The notes beneath the pieces were generated by a model that did no database searches, had not been told where the DNA came from, and saw only the letters and a program-made list of their open reading frames with translations. DNA of 24,058 bases from Clostridia bacterium (lineage in GTDB: Bacteria > Bacillota_A > Clostridia > Christensenellales > Aristaeellaceae): assembly GCA_017464225.1 (NCBI GenBank), contig JAFUDW010000013.1, positions 1-24,058 on the forward strand, in the 5' to 3' direction. Positions 1 through 6,663 of the stretch are shown one piece after another (the stretch's first letter is position 1; each line of letters starts with the position of its first letter). The position numbers and the translations under genes were made by a program.

Positions 1-199
1 CGTCGCCTTGCCGGTAAATGGGGCGGATATAGCGCTCCATCAGCGCGTTTTTATCCTCGCCCACCTCCACAAAATGGGTCTGCACGGCATAGCGCTGGTA
101 GCGGTTCCCGTCCCGGCCGGTCAGGATGCCGCGATCATAATATACAACGCCGTTTTCCTCCCGGCGGGTGCTTTCCACATTGCGCGATTCACTGCCCAT
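1..199 (-). CDS. Coenzyme F420-0:L-glutamate ligase-like protein, N-terminal part (runs off window)
   Basis: Only the first 66 residues are in the window; the gene continues beyond base 1. The start is the ATG at 199, with GGAGG 8-12 nt upstream and a clear promoter at 232-260. The visible protein has a charged, variable N-terminus. It then reads YQRYAVQTHFVEVGEDK and, after about 13 residues, IRPIYRQGD. That pattern (aromatic-x-RY-x-V/I-x-TH, an acidic stretch, then Y-x-x-P-x-x-x-x-GD) resembles the opening of the F420-0:gamma-glutamyl ligase-like proteins common in Clostridia that do not make F420. The true substrate of those proteins is unknown. The gene follows parC by 73 bp but has its own promoter. 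The family call rests on a short fragment, so it is tentative. Confidence 0.55.
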   Translation of the reverse strand, partial: MGSESRNVESTRREENGVVYYDRGILTGRDGNRYQRYAVQTHFVEVGEDKNALMERYIRPIYRQGD

Positions 200-231
200 G
201 TTTTTTTCCTCCGTGTTTATCATCTTGCCCT

Positions 232-260
232 ATTCTACGCTGTTCCATGCGGTTTGTCAA
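232..260 (-). promoter_or_regulatory. Sigma-A promoter of the F420-ligase-like gene
   Basis: On the minus strand, TTGACA (260-255) is followed by a 17-nt spacer and TAGAAT (237-232). Transcription would start near 225, giving a leader of about 25 nt before the ATG at 199. It lies just downstream of the parC stop codon, so this gene need not depend on parC transcription. Confidence 0.7.
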
Positions 261-272
261 TTTGATGGAGAC

Positions 273-2726
273 TCACCACAGGATGACGTCGGTCACTATG
301 TCGTCCATCAGGGCGATCACGGCGGTTTTTCCCTTATCGCTCATGCCCTGGGGCGCGATGGATTCGCTGTTCATGGGGGTGAGCATGCCGTTCTTTTGCA
401 GCACGGTGAAATCGCGCACGGAGGTGAGCTTTTTACAGGCCGCCACATAGCTGCCGGTGCTGCCGTTTTTGTTGAAGGGCATGATGCGCGCGCCCTTGCC
501 GCCGCGGCCCTGGGGATCGAGCATGGCGCCGGGCACGCGCTTGGCGTAGCCGCATTCGGTGAACAGGAGCAGCTGATCGGAATTGGAAAGCGTGCCGGCT
601 GAGAGCACCTCGTCGCCCGATGCAAGGGCGATGCCCTTGACGCCGCCGCTGGCGCGGCCCTGGGCGGGCACGCTGTCCAGGGCGAAGCGGATGCTCATGC
701 CGCCGCGGCTGACAAAATAGGCGTCGGCGCGTTCGGCGCACAGCGCGACCGCGATCACGGCGTCGCCATCCTTGAGGGAGAGAGCGGCGAAGCGCGCACG
801 GCGCACGGCGTATTCCTTGGCCGGGCTGCGCTTGACCAGGCCGTTTTTGGTAAAGAACAGAAGATCGGGCAGCAGATCAAAGCCGCCGGGGGCGATATCC
901 AGGATATGGACGCAGCTTTCGCCGCTTTCAAAGCCGTTCAGGATGCCGGTCAGCGCCACGCCGCGCTCCTTGGGGCGCAGGCTGTCGGCGATTGCGGTCA
1001 CCGGCAGCATATAGCACTGGCCGCGGTCGGTGAAGAACAGCAGGGTATGATCGGTCTGGGTGCGCAGAAGGAAGCGGGGCATATCGCTTTCCTGGGTGGA
1101 AAGATCGATCTTTTCAAAGATGCGCGGCAGCATGCGGCGCAATTGCCCGCCCCGGGTGTAGAGCACCACGCAGTCCTCGGGCACGGGCAGATCGTCCTTT
1201 TCGTCCTCCTCGGGCGCGGCGGCGGGATCCTCCCGCAGGATGGTGGTGCGGCGGTCGTCGCCAAATTTTTCGCCGATCTCGGCCAGCTCTTTTTTGATCA
1301 CCTTGAGCAGTTTCTTTTCGCTGGCCAGGATGCCCTCCAGCTCTGCGATGGTCTTTTCCAGCTGGGCAAATTCGTTTTGCAGCGCCAGTATCTCCAGACC
1401 GGTCAGCCTTTGCAGGCGCAGGTCCAGGATGGCCTGGGCCTGAAGCTCGGTGAAGCCGAACTGAGCGCACAGACGCTCCCTGGCTTCCTTGCCGTTTTTG
1501 CTGGCGCGGATGGTTTTGATGATATCGTCCAGGATATCCACCGCGCGGATCAGACCTTCCACGATGTGCGCCCGGGCCTTGGCATTTTCCAGGTCGTAGC
1601 GGCTGCGGCGGGTGATCACGTTTTTCTGGTGATCGATGAAGGCGTCCAGCAGCGGGAGCAGCCCCAGCTGCATGGGCTTGCCATCCTTGATGGCCACCAT
1701 GTTGACGCCGTAGGTGATCTGCAGGTCGCTGTATTTATACAGCTTTTGCAGGATCTTACCGGCGTCAAAATCCTTTTTGATCTCGATCACGGCGCGCAGG
1801 CCGCTGCGGTCGCTTTCATCCCGGATGTCGTGGATGCAGGAGAACATGGCCTTTTTTTCCTCGGAAACCTTGAGGATCTTGGCCAGCATATCGGCTTTGT
1901 TGACGCCGTAGGGGATTTCGGTGATCACGATGAGGGAACGGCCCAGGGGACCCTTTTCAATGTGCGCCCGGGCGCGGAGCGTCAGCTTGGCGCGGCCCGT
2001 CTCGTAGGCCACGCGCAGCTCGGGCGTATCCAGCAGGATGCCGCCGGTGGGAAAGTCCGGACCCGGTAGCAGGCGCATGAAATCATCCAGACCGGCCTTG
2101 GGATCGTCGATGCGCAGGTTGACCGCAGCGATGACCTCCCGCAGGTTATGGGTGGGAATATTGGTGGCCAGGCCCACGGCGATGCCGGTGGCGCCGTTGA
2201 CCAGCAGGTTGGGATACCGGGCGGGCAGGATATCGGGCTCCTTCAGCGTATCGTCAAAGTTCAGGCTGAAGGGCACGGTGTCCTTGTCCAGATCGCGCAG
2301 CATCTGAAGGGCCAGCGGGGCCATGCGGGCCTCGGTATAGCGCATGGCGGCGGCGCTGTCGCCGTCCAGCGAGCCGAAATTGCCGTGGCCGTCCACCAGC
2401 GTTTCCCGCATGCTGAATCCCTGAGCCATGCGCACCAGGGCGTCGTATACGCTGCTGTCGCCGTGGGGATGGTATTTGCCCAGGCAGTCGCCCACGATGC
2501 GCGCGCACTTGCGGTGGGGCTTGTCCGGCGTGTTGCCCAGCTCCATCATGGTGTACAGGATGCGGCGCTGCACGGGCTTTAAGCCGTCCTCCACCCGCGG
2601 GAGCGCGCGCTCCAATATGACGTGCTCGGCATAGGGCATCATGCTCATATGCATCACGTCCTCCAGCGGCATCTGGATGATCTCATGGGGATTGACGGGC
2701 GGCGGGGTTTGGGTGGTTTTGGGCAT
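273..2726 (-). CDS. parC: Type IIA DNA topoisomerase subunit A, ParC-like (topoisomerase IV)
   Basis: 817 aa. This is the DNA-cleaving subunit of a type IIA topoisomerase, which with ParE relaxes and decatenates DNA using ATP. The catalytic Arg-Tyr pair is R129-Y130 in [10 protein letters not shown]. The quinolone-determining region reads [19 protein letters not shown] (84-102), with the usually drug-sensitive S91 and acidic D95. GPDFPTGG lies at 222-229, and the breakage-reunion core ends near EKFGDDRRT (486-494). Residues about 515-817 form the beta-pinwheel. Blade 1 has no GyrA-box, which argues for ParC over GyrA, but a box-like QGRGGKG occurs late, at 739-745. The start ATG at 2726 has AAGGAG 8 nt upstream. 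The gene lies 455 bp downstream of parE, with a small toxin-antitoxin-like module between them. GyrA remains the alternative name. Confidence 0.85.
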   Translation of the reverse strand: MPKTTQTPPPVNPHEIIQMPLEDVMHMSMMPYAEHVILERALPRVEDGLKPVQRRILYTMMELGNTPDKPHRKCARIVGDCLGKYHPHGDSSVYDALVRMAQGFSMRETLVDGHGNFGSLDGDSAAAMRYTEARMAPLALQMLRDLDKDTVPFSLNFDDTLKEPDILPARYPNLLVNGATGIAVGLATNIPTHNLREVIAAVNLRIDDPKAGLDDFMRLLPGPDFPTGGILLDTPELRVAYETGRAKLTLRARAHIEKGPLGRSLIVITEIPYGVNKADMLAKILKVSEEKKAMFSCIHDIRDESDRSGLRAVIEIKKDFDAGKILQKLYKYSDLQITYGVNMVAIKDGKPMQLGLLPLLDAFIDHQKNVITRRSRYDLENAKARAHIVEGLIRAVDILDDIIKTIRASKNGKEARERLCAQFGFTELQAQAILDLRLQRLTGLEILALQNEFAQLEKTIAELEGILASEKKLLKVIKKELAEIGEKFGDDRRTTILREDPAAAPEEDEKDDLPVPEDCVVLYTRGGQLRRMLPRIFEKIDLSTQESDMPRFLLRTQTDHTLLFFTDRGQCYMLPVTAIADSLRPKERGVALTGILNGFESGESCVHILDIAPGGFDLLPDLLFFTKNGLVKRSPAKEYAVRRARFAALSLKDGDAVIAVALCAERADAYFVSRGGMSIRFALDSVPAQGRASGGVKGIALASGDEVLSAGTLSNSDQLLLFTECGYAKRVPGAMLDPQGRGGKGARIMPFNKNGSTGSYVAACKKLTSVRDFTVLQKNGMLTPMNSESIAPQGMSDKGKTAVIALMDDIVTDVILW

Positions 2727-2769
2727 ATATAAGGCTCCTTGCTGCTCGGGATTTTCTTTTTCGGCGATA

Positions 2770-2798
2770 TTGACAGGATTAGGCTTCTTAAATATAAT
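2770..2798 (+). promoter_or_regulatory. Perfect-consensus sigma-A promoter for the antisense RNA
   Basis: TTGACA (2770-2775), a 17-nt spacer, then TATAAT (2793-2798), all on the plus strand. Both hexamers and the spacing are consensus. It points away from parC into the parE-parC gap, and no plausible plus-strand protein follows, so it most likely drives a short RNA starting near 2805. Confidence 0.85.
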
Positions 2799-2829
2799 AA
2801 AGACAGGGAGCTAGTGTCCCGCGAAGTTT

Positions 2830-2839
2830 ATCACCTGCT
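2830..2839 (+). repeat. 10-nt direct repeat, copy 1 (antitoxin hairpin arm and loop)
   Basis: ATCACCTGCT occurs here and again, in the same orientation on the plus strand, at 2996-3005. Because the two loci are transcribed from opposite strands, the two RNAs are perfectly complementary over these 10 nt. The four loop bases TGCT (2836-2839) are exposed for a first contact. Confidence 0.85.
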
Positions 2840-2854
2840 GGTGATAAACCTTAC

Positions 2855-2889
2855 AAAGCCACCGCGCATCGGCAATACGCGGTGGCTTT
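2855..2889. terminator. Bidirectional intrinsic terminator shared by toxin mRNA and antisense RNA
   Basis: A 12-bp perfect stem: AAAGCCACCGCG (2855-2866) pairs with CGCGGTGGCTTT (2878-2889) around an 11-nt loop. On the plus strand it ends in CTTTT; on the minus strand the stem closes in CTTT. It lies 10 bp past the toxin stop codon and about 50 bp past the antisense RNA start, so both transcripts should end in it and share complementary 3' ends. Confidence 0.85.
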
Positions 2890-2898
2890 TGCTGTGCG

Positions 2899-2991
2899 TT
2901 ACTTCTTTGTTAAGCCATTGATGACTTCAATCAGCTTCAGCAAGAACGTCATAGACGTGATACAAATCATGACGATTTCATATCCGCTCAT
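2899..2991 (-). CDS. Small hydrophobic peptide, Hol-Tox / Fst-like type I toxin candidate
   Basis: 30 aa, beginning MSGYEIVMICITSM and ending in two lysines. One hydrophobic helix of about 20 residues, interrupted by K19 and E22, would span or lie on the membrane. The MS-x-YE opening, hydrophobic core and KK tail resemble the putative holin-like toxin (Hol_Tox) peptides of Firmicutes. The ATG at 2991 is preferred over the ATG at 2997 because the SD AGGTGAT (3002-2996) overlaps the latter and sits 4 nt from the former. The gene has its own promoter (3082-3111), an 80-90 nt leader with two hairpins, and a terminator 10 bp downstream. Nothing homologous to parC or parE is present. In this family such peptides depolarise the membrane when antisense control fails. 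Toxicity here is inferred. Confidence 0.75.
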   Translation of the reverse strand: MSGYEIVMICITSMTFLLKLIEVINGLTKK

Positions 2992-2995
2992 GCAC

Positions 2996-3005
2996 ATCAC
3001 CTGCT
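2996..3005 (-). promoter_or_regulatory. Toxin Shine-Dalgarno, also direct repeat copy 2 and antisense target
   Basis: On the minus strand AGCAGGTGAT contains AGGTGAT, a perfect match to part of the anti-SD complement AGGAGGTGATC. It lies 4 nt before the ATG at 2991. The same 10 bp recur at 2830-2839 inside the antisense RNA, so pairing would cover the whole ribosome-binding site. Confidence 0.8.
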
Positions 3006-3027
3006 TTCATTGGTATTCCAGCAGGCA
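2998..3027 (-). promoter_or_regulatory. Cis hairpin sequestering the toxin Shine-Dalgarno
   Basis: In the toxin mRNA, CCTGCT (3025-3020) pairs with AGCAGG (3005-3000), 6 bp plus two possible G-U pairs, around a 14-nt loop. This would hide the SD. The upstream arm CCTGCTGG (3025-3018) is identical to CCTGCTGG in the antisense RNA (2834-2841), so the antisense RNA carries a copy of the cis-repressing arm. Fst-type toxin mRNAs also bury their SD in a stem. Confidence 0.6.
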
Positions 3028-3050
3028 CAAGCTCCGCGTATGTCTCCCTG

Positions 3051-3078
3051 TCTGCCGCCTGATTTCTCGGGCGGCAGA
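3051..3078 (-). other. 5'-terminal hairpin of the toxin mRNA
   Basis: A 9-bp perfect GC-rich stem, TCTGCCGCC (3078-3070 on the minus strand) with GGCGGCAGA (3059-3051), and a 10-nt loop. It lies 4-8 nt past the promoter -10 box, so it would sit at the extreme 5' end of the transcript. Such a structure often protects toxin mRNAs from 5' decay; that role is inferred. Confidence 0.65.
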
Positions 3079-3081
3079 TTA

Positions 3082-3111
3082 ATTATAGTAGACAGAATCT
3101 TTTACAGTCAA
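3082..3111 (-). promoter_or_regulatory. Sigma-A promoter of the toxin gene
   Basis: Minus strand TTGACT (3111-3106), an 18-nt spacer, TATAAT (3087-3082). Transcription would begin near 3075-3079, immediately before or within the 5' hairpin. The full toxin transcript down to the terminator would be about 220 nt. The 70 bp between this promoter and the parE stop (3112-3181) are AT-rich with no clear feature. Confidence 0.8.
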
Positions 3112-3181
3112 GCATAAATATCTTTTTAAAGCAATAACTAACAATCACATATATTAAAGGAGCTTTTGCACTTTATATATT

Positions 3182-5173
3182 TTAATTCACCTGCGCCTGG
3201 GCGTGCTGCTCGAAGGTGTCTTCTTTGTTGAACTCGGCGTGGTTGATGATGTATTCGCGGCGGGGATCCACCTTGTCGCCCATCAGGATGGTGATGATTT
3301 CGTCCTCCCGGGCGGCGTCCTCCAGCGTGACGCGCATGAGCCTGCGGTTGGCCGGATCCATGGTGGTCTCCCAAAGCTGCTCCGGGTTCATTTCGCCCAA
3401 ACCCTTGTAGCGCTGGATGGTATAGTTCTTTTTGCCCTCGGTGAGCTTGCGCAGGGCTTTGTCGTCGTAGGCGTATTCCTGGATGCCTCCGGGCCGCTTG
3501 ACCAGATACAGGGGCGGCATGCCGATGTATACGTGGCCCTGGGCGATCAGCTCCTTCATATAGCGGTAGAAGAAGGTGAGCAGGATGGCGCGGATGTGCG
3601 CGCCGTCCTGGTCGGCGTCGCTTAAAATGATCACCTTGTGGTATTTGAGGGCGCTGATATCAAAGTCCTCGTCAATGTTGGTGCCCAGCGCCGTGATCAG
3701 GCTGCGGAATTCCTCGTTTTGCAGCACCTGATCCAGCCGCTTCTTTTCGGCGTTCAGCGGCTTGCCGCGCAGGGGGAGGATCGCCTGGAAATGCCGGTCG
3801 CGGCCCTGCTTGGCGCTGCCGCCGGCGCTGTCGCCCTCCACGATGAACAGCTCGTTTTCCACGGGCTTGCGGCCTGTGCATGCGCTGAGCTTGCCCACCA
3901 GCGGCGCGGCTTCCAGGCTGTTGCGCTGCCGCGCCACGTCCCGGGCCTTGCGGGCTGCCTCCCGCACCTTGGCGGATTTGACGGCCTTTTCGATGATCTT
4001 CTGGGCCAAATCGCCGTTTTTCAGGTTTTCCAGAAACTCGTACAGCTGGGCGGTCACGATGGCCTCCACCGCGGGCTTTACCTCGCTGTTGCCCAGCTTG
4101 CCCTTGGTCTGGCCCTCAAACTGCGGGTTTTTGACCATGACGGTGACCACGGCGGTGAGCCCCTCCCGGAAGTCCTCGCCCGCCAGGTTGGCGTCCTTTT
4201 CCTTCAGCGCGCCGATCTTGCGGGCGTAATCGTTGAAGGCTTTCGTCAGCGCCGTGCGGAAGCCCATTTCATGGGTGCCGCCCTCGCCTGTGGGGATGTT
4301 GTTGACGTAGCTGAACACGCTTTCTGTGTAGCTGTCGGTATACTGCATGGCCACGGAGCAAAGGATATCATCTCTTTTGCCCTCCAGCAGGATGGGATCG
4401 GCATGCAGGGGCGTTTTATTCTGGTTCAGGTATTTGACGTAATCGCTGATGCCCCCGGCATAGCAGAATTCCATCTGCTTTTTATCGTCCTCCTTGGCGC
4501 GTTCGTCAATGAAGGTGATCTTGAGCCCCTTGTTCAGATAGGCCAGCTCCCGGAGACGGCGGGACACCGTTTCGCTGTTGAAGCGGTGATCCTCGGTAAA
4601 TATGTTTTCATCGGGCATAAAGCGCACCAGCGTGCCGCGCTTGCGGGTATTGCCCAGCTTTTCCAGCCCGCTCACCGGCTTGCCGGCGTGCCATTTCTTT
4701 TCCTTTTCATCCCAAAGCGTTTCAAAGCGCATCTGGTAATGCGCCCAATCCCGGAAGGAATCCACCGTCATCCATCTGGACAGGGCGTTTACCACCGAGG
4801 CGCCCACGCCGTGCAGGCCGCCTGAATATGCGTAATTGTTGTTGTCAAATTTGCCGCCCGCGTGCAGGCGGGTATAGATCAGCTCAATGCCGGTGATGTG
4901 GTACTGGGGATGCTCGTCCACGGGCACGCCGCGGCCGTTGTCCCAAACGCTGGCGCTGCCGTCCTTGTGCAGCGTCACCACAAGCTCTGTGGCAAAGCCG
5001 CCCAGAGCCTCGTCGATGCCGTTATCCACGATCTCCCACAAAAGATGGTGCAGCCCCCGGACGCTGGTTGTGCCAATGTACATGCCCGGACGCATGCGCA
5101 CGGCGTCCAACCCCTCCAATACCTGGAGCTTTCCGGCGTTGTAGCTGTTCTCCTGCGGCCTGATCTGCGTCAT
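3182..5173 (-). CDS. parE: Type IIA DNA topoisomerase subunit B, ParE-like (topoisomerase IV)
   Basis: 663 aa ATPase subunit partner of ParC. The GHKL ATP site is visible: EIVDNGIDEA (47-56, N51), DNGRGVP (78-84) and the lid GLHGVGASVVNA (119-130). QTKGKLGN (355-362) carries the transducer lysine. The TOPRIM metal site follows, with EGDSAGG (446-452) and DADQD (519-523), and then RYKGLGEMNP. There is no long insert in the TOPRIM domain, as expected outside Proteobacterial GyrB. The start is the ATG at 5173: GGGAGG lies 8 nt upstream and a near-perfect promoter is at 5210-5239, which excludes the longer in-frame extension to 5371. It is transcribed before parC with a 455-bp gap. GyrB is the alternative name; pairing with a ParC-type subunit that lacks a blade-1 GyrA-box favours ParE. 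Confidence 0.87.
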   Translation of the reverse strand: MTQIRPQENSYNAGKLQVLEGLDAVRMRPGMYIGTTSVRGLHHLLWEIVDNGIDEALGGFATELVVTLHKDGSASVWDNGRGVPVDEHPQYHITGIELIYTRLHAGGKFDNNNYAYSGGLHGVGASVVNALSRWMTVDSFRDWAHYQMRFETLWDEKEKKWHAGKPVSGLEKLGNTRKRGTLVRFMPDENIFTEDHRFNSETVSRRLRELAYLNKGLKITFIDERAKEDDKKQMEFCYAGGISDYVKYLNQNKTPLHADPILLEGKRDDILCSVAMQYTDSYTESVFSYVNNIPTGEGGTHEMGFRTALTKAFNDYARKIGALKEKDANLAGEDFREGLTAVVTVMVKNPQFEGQTKGKLGNSEVKPAVEAIVTAQLYEFLENLKNGDLAQKIIEKAVKSAKVREAARKARDVARQRNSLEAAPLVGKLSACTGRKPVENELFIVEGDSAGGSAKQGRDRHFQAILPLRGKPLNAEKKRLDQVLQNEEFRSLITALGTNIDEDFDISALKYHKVIILSDADQDGAHIRAILLTFFYRYMKELIAQGHVYIGMPPLYLVKRPGGIQEYAYDDKALRKLTEGKKNYTIQRYKGLGEMNPEQLWETTMDPANRRLMRVTLEDAAREDEIITILMGDKVDPRREYIINHAEFNKEDTFEQHAQAQVN

Positions 5174-5209
5174 GAGTGGTTCCTCCCGTGCAAGATTGCG
5201 TAACGATTT

Positions 5210-5239
5210 ATTATACCATATATTGGGGCGGAATGTCAA
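5210..5239 (-). promoter_or_regulatory. Sigma-A promoter of parE
   Basis: Minus strand TTGACA (5239-5234), an 18-nt spacer, TATAAT (5215-5210). The expected start near 5203 gives a leader of about 30 nt and fixes the parE start at 5173. Confidence 0.85.
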
Positions 5240-5303
5240 AAGAATGCAAACATTTAGACATATTTCATCGAAGATCGACATATAACTGTAAAAGATTGAC
5301 AAC

Positions 5304-5400
5304 AAAAAACGCCCTTGCGGGGCCGAAAGGCGATCGCCCGGGCAGCGCTCGATCGGTCCTGATGGGGACAAGGCGCAGGCGGATTCCCTTTTTCATACTG
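5304..5400 (-). ncRNA. Possible short transcript upstream of parE (weak candidate)
   Basis: The gene-free stretch 5174-5503 holds the parE promoter, the promoter of the downstream methyltransferase gene, and this unit between them. A promoter-like pair (5402-5429) is followed about 100 nt later by a short GC hairpin, GCCC-CGCAA-GGGC (5323-5311 on the minus strand), and a run of six T (5309-5304). The segment is not coding, and I recognise no SRP, 6S or riboswitch core in it. The hairpin is only 4 bp unless longer mispaired stems form, so this is weak. Confidence 0.3.
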
Positions 5401-5401
5401 T

Positions 5402-5429
5402 ATCATACTGCGCTTTACGCAAAAGTCAA
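5402..5429 (-). promoter_or_regulatory. Possible promoter of the short transcript upstream of parE
   Basis: Minus strand TTGACT (5429-5424), a 16-nt spacer, TATGAT (5407-5402). It is divergent from the methyltransferase promoter at 5440-5468. It could equally be a second, distal parE promoter if the T-run downstream does not terminate. Confidence 0.4.
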
Positions 5430-5439
5430 GCCGCGGACG

Positions 5440-5468
5440 TTGCGGGAAGGCGCAAAAAACGGTATAAT
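5440..5468 (+). promoter_or_regulatory. Sigma-A promoter of the THUMP methyltransferase gene
   Basis: TTGCGG (5440-5445), 17-nt spacer, TATAAT (5463-5468). Expected start near 5475, leader about 29 nt. Confidence 0.7.
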
Positions 5469-5503
5469 AAGCGCGAGAACCTGCAATTTAACGGAGAAAA
5501 CGC

Positions 5504-6625
5504 ATGACGGACGAGAAAAGATATGCCATGATCGCCACCGCCGCCGCCGGGCTGGAGGGGCTTTGTAAGCGGGAGCTACTGCGGCTGGGCTTTGAAGACG
5601 CCAAGGCCGAGCTGGGCGGCGTGCGCTTTACAGCGACGCTGAGCGAGGCGTTCCGGGCCTGCATGTGGCTGCGCACGGCGGACCGCGTGCTGCTGGTGAT
5701 GGCGGAGGGCGAGTGCCGCAGCTTTGAGGCGCTTTTTCAGCTGGTGAAGGCCGCGCCCTGGGAGGAGCTCCTTCCCCGGGATGCCGCCATGCCGGTATCG
5801 GGCCGCTGCGCCCGCAGCCAGCTCATGAGCGTGCGCGACTGCCAGGCTGTCGCCAAAAAGGCCCTGGTGGAGCGCATGATGAGCGCGTACCGTACCCATT
5901 CCCTGCCTGAGAGCGGGGCCAGGTTCCAGATCGATGTGGCGCTGCACGGCGACGTGGCCCGGGTGACGCTGGATCTGTGCGGCGACGCGCTGAACCGCCG
6001 AGGCTACCGCACCTGGAACGGCGAAGCGCCCCTGCGGGAGACCGCCGCCGCCGCGCTGGTGACGCTGTCGGGCTGGCGCGGGGATACGCCGCTGCACGAT
6101 CCCTGCTGCGGCACGGGCACGCTGCTGATCGAGGCGGCCTTCCTGGCCGCTCATCGCGCGCCGGGGCTTACCCGGGCTTTCGATGTGGAAAAGTGGCCCT
6201 GCGCCGACGCTTCGGCGCTGCGGGAAGTGCGTGAGGAGGCAAAAAAGCGGTTTGATCCCTCCCTGATCCCCGCCGTCAGCGGCAGCGATATCAGCGAGGA
6301 CGCGCTGACGCTGGCCCGCCGGCATATCCGGCAGGCCGGGCTGGAGGGAAAAATCAAAGTATTCCAGCGCGATCTGCGCGACCTGCAGCTGGAGGAAAAG
6401 GAGATTTGCTTCCTCGCCAACCCGCCCTATGGCGAACGGTTGGGCGACAGGAAACAGTGCGAAGCGCTGTACCGGCAGATGAAGCCGCTGCTGTCGCGCC
6501 ATCCGGGCAGCCGCCTGTGCGTGATCACCAGCCACCCCGGCTTCGAGCGGGTGGCGGGTATGCGCGCGCTGAAAAAGACGCGCCTGTACAACGGCAGGCT
6601 GGAGTGCAATTTCATGCGGTTCTGA
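5504..6625 (+). CDS. THUMP-domain class I SAM-dependent RNA methyltransferase (RlmL N-domain / YpsC family)
   Basis: 373 aa, probably methylates a guanine in 23S rRNA using S-adenosylmethionine, in the cytoplasm. Residues about 8-55 form the N-terminal ferredoxin-like part, about 70-160 the THUMP RNA-binding domain, and 165-373 the Rossmann methyltransferase. Motif I is DPCCGTGTLLIEAA (199-212). The catalytic NPPYGERLG (306-314) is the N-P-P-Y signature of N2-guanine RNA or N6-adenine methylation. The length matches Firmicutes YpsC, which corresponds to the N-terminal half of E. coli RlmL. The start ATG at 5504 has ACGGAGA 7 nt upstream and its own promoter. The next gene begins 38 bp later with no terminator between, so the two are probably cotranscribed. 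The exact target nucleotide cannot be read from sequence. Confidence 0.85.
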   Translation: MTDEKRYAMIATAAAGLEGLCKRELLRLGFEDAKAELGGVRFTATLSEAFRACMWLRTADRVLLVMAEGECRSFEALFQLVKAAPWEELLPRDAAMPVSGRCARSQLMSVRDCQAVAKKALVERMMSAYRTHSLPESGARFQIDVALHGDVARVTLDLCGDALNRRGYRTWNGEAPLRETAAAALVTLSGWRGDTPLHDPCCGTGTLLIEAAFLAAHRAPGLTRAFDVEKWPCADASALREVREEAKKRFDPSLIPAVSGSDISEDALTLARRHIRQAGLEGKIKVFQRDLRDLQLEEKEICFLANPPYGERLGDRKQCEALYRQMKPLLSRHPGSRLCVITSHPGFERVAGMRALKKTRLYNGRLECNFMRF

Positions 6626-6663
6626 AAGGCCGCTTCAAAAATAACCACGAAAGGGTGTTGACG

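Larger units (their letters stand above)
2805..2890 (+). ncRNA. Candidate antitoxin RNA (about 85 nt), convergent to the toxin gene
   Basis: The start is inferred from the perfect promoter at 2770-2798 and the end from the hairpin at 2855-2889 followed by CTTTT. The RNA contains a 10-bp perfect hairpin, GTTTATCACC-TGCT-GGTGATAAAC (2826-2849). Its arm and loop include ATCACCTGCT, the exact complement of the toxin Shine-Dalgarno AGCAGGTGAT (3005-2996 on the minus strand). It also overlaps the toxin mRNA at the shared terminator. Known for the par/Fst family: a short antisense RNA of this size blocks toxin translation by pairing at direct repeats and at the terminator loop. Function here is inferred from that arrangement. 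Confidence 0.75.

Noticed and set aside
906..2069. 387-codon open frame antisense to parC
   Set aside because: Shadow of GC-rich coding DNA; composition is Gly/Ala/Gln/His-biased with no motif, and parC is unambiguous on the other strand.
2992..2997. ATG at 2997 as the toxin start
   Set aside because: It overlaps the Shine-Dalgarno itself; the ATG at 2991 has workable spacing and gives the MS-x-YE start seen in the family.
2739..3082. Plus-strand open frames in the parE-parC gap (2739-2921, 2882-3082)
   Set aside because: They cross the terminator hairpin or the toxin gene and have no Shine-Dalgarno; the perfect promoter there fits a non-coding RNA better.
3638..4825. 395-codon open frame antisense to parE
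   Set aside because: Mirror frame of parE with no start signal or recognisable domain.
273..5173. GyrA and GyrB as names for the topoisomerase pair
   Set aside because: Kept only as an alternative: subunit A has no GyrA-box in the first pinwheel blade and no dnaA, recF or other origin genes are near.
5174..5371. N-terminal extension of parE to 5371
   Set aside because: It would place the -35 and -10 boxes inside the coding region; the family starts at the MTQ-type residue with a good GGAGG.
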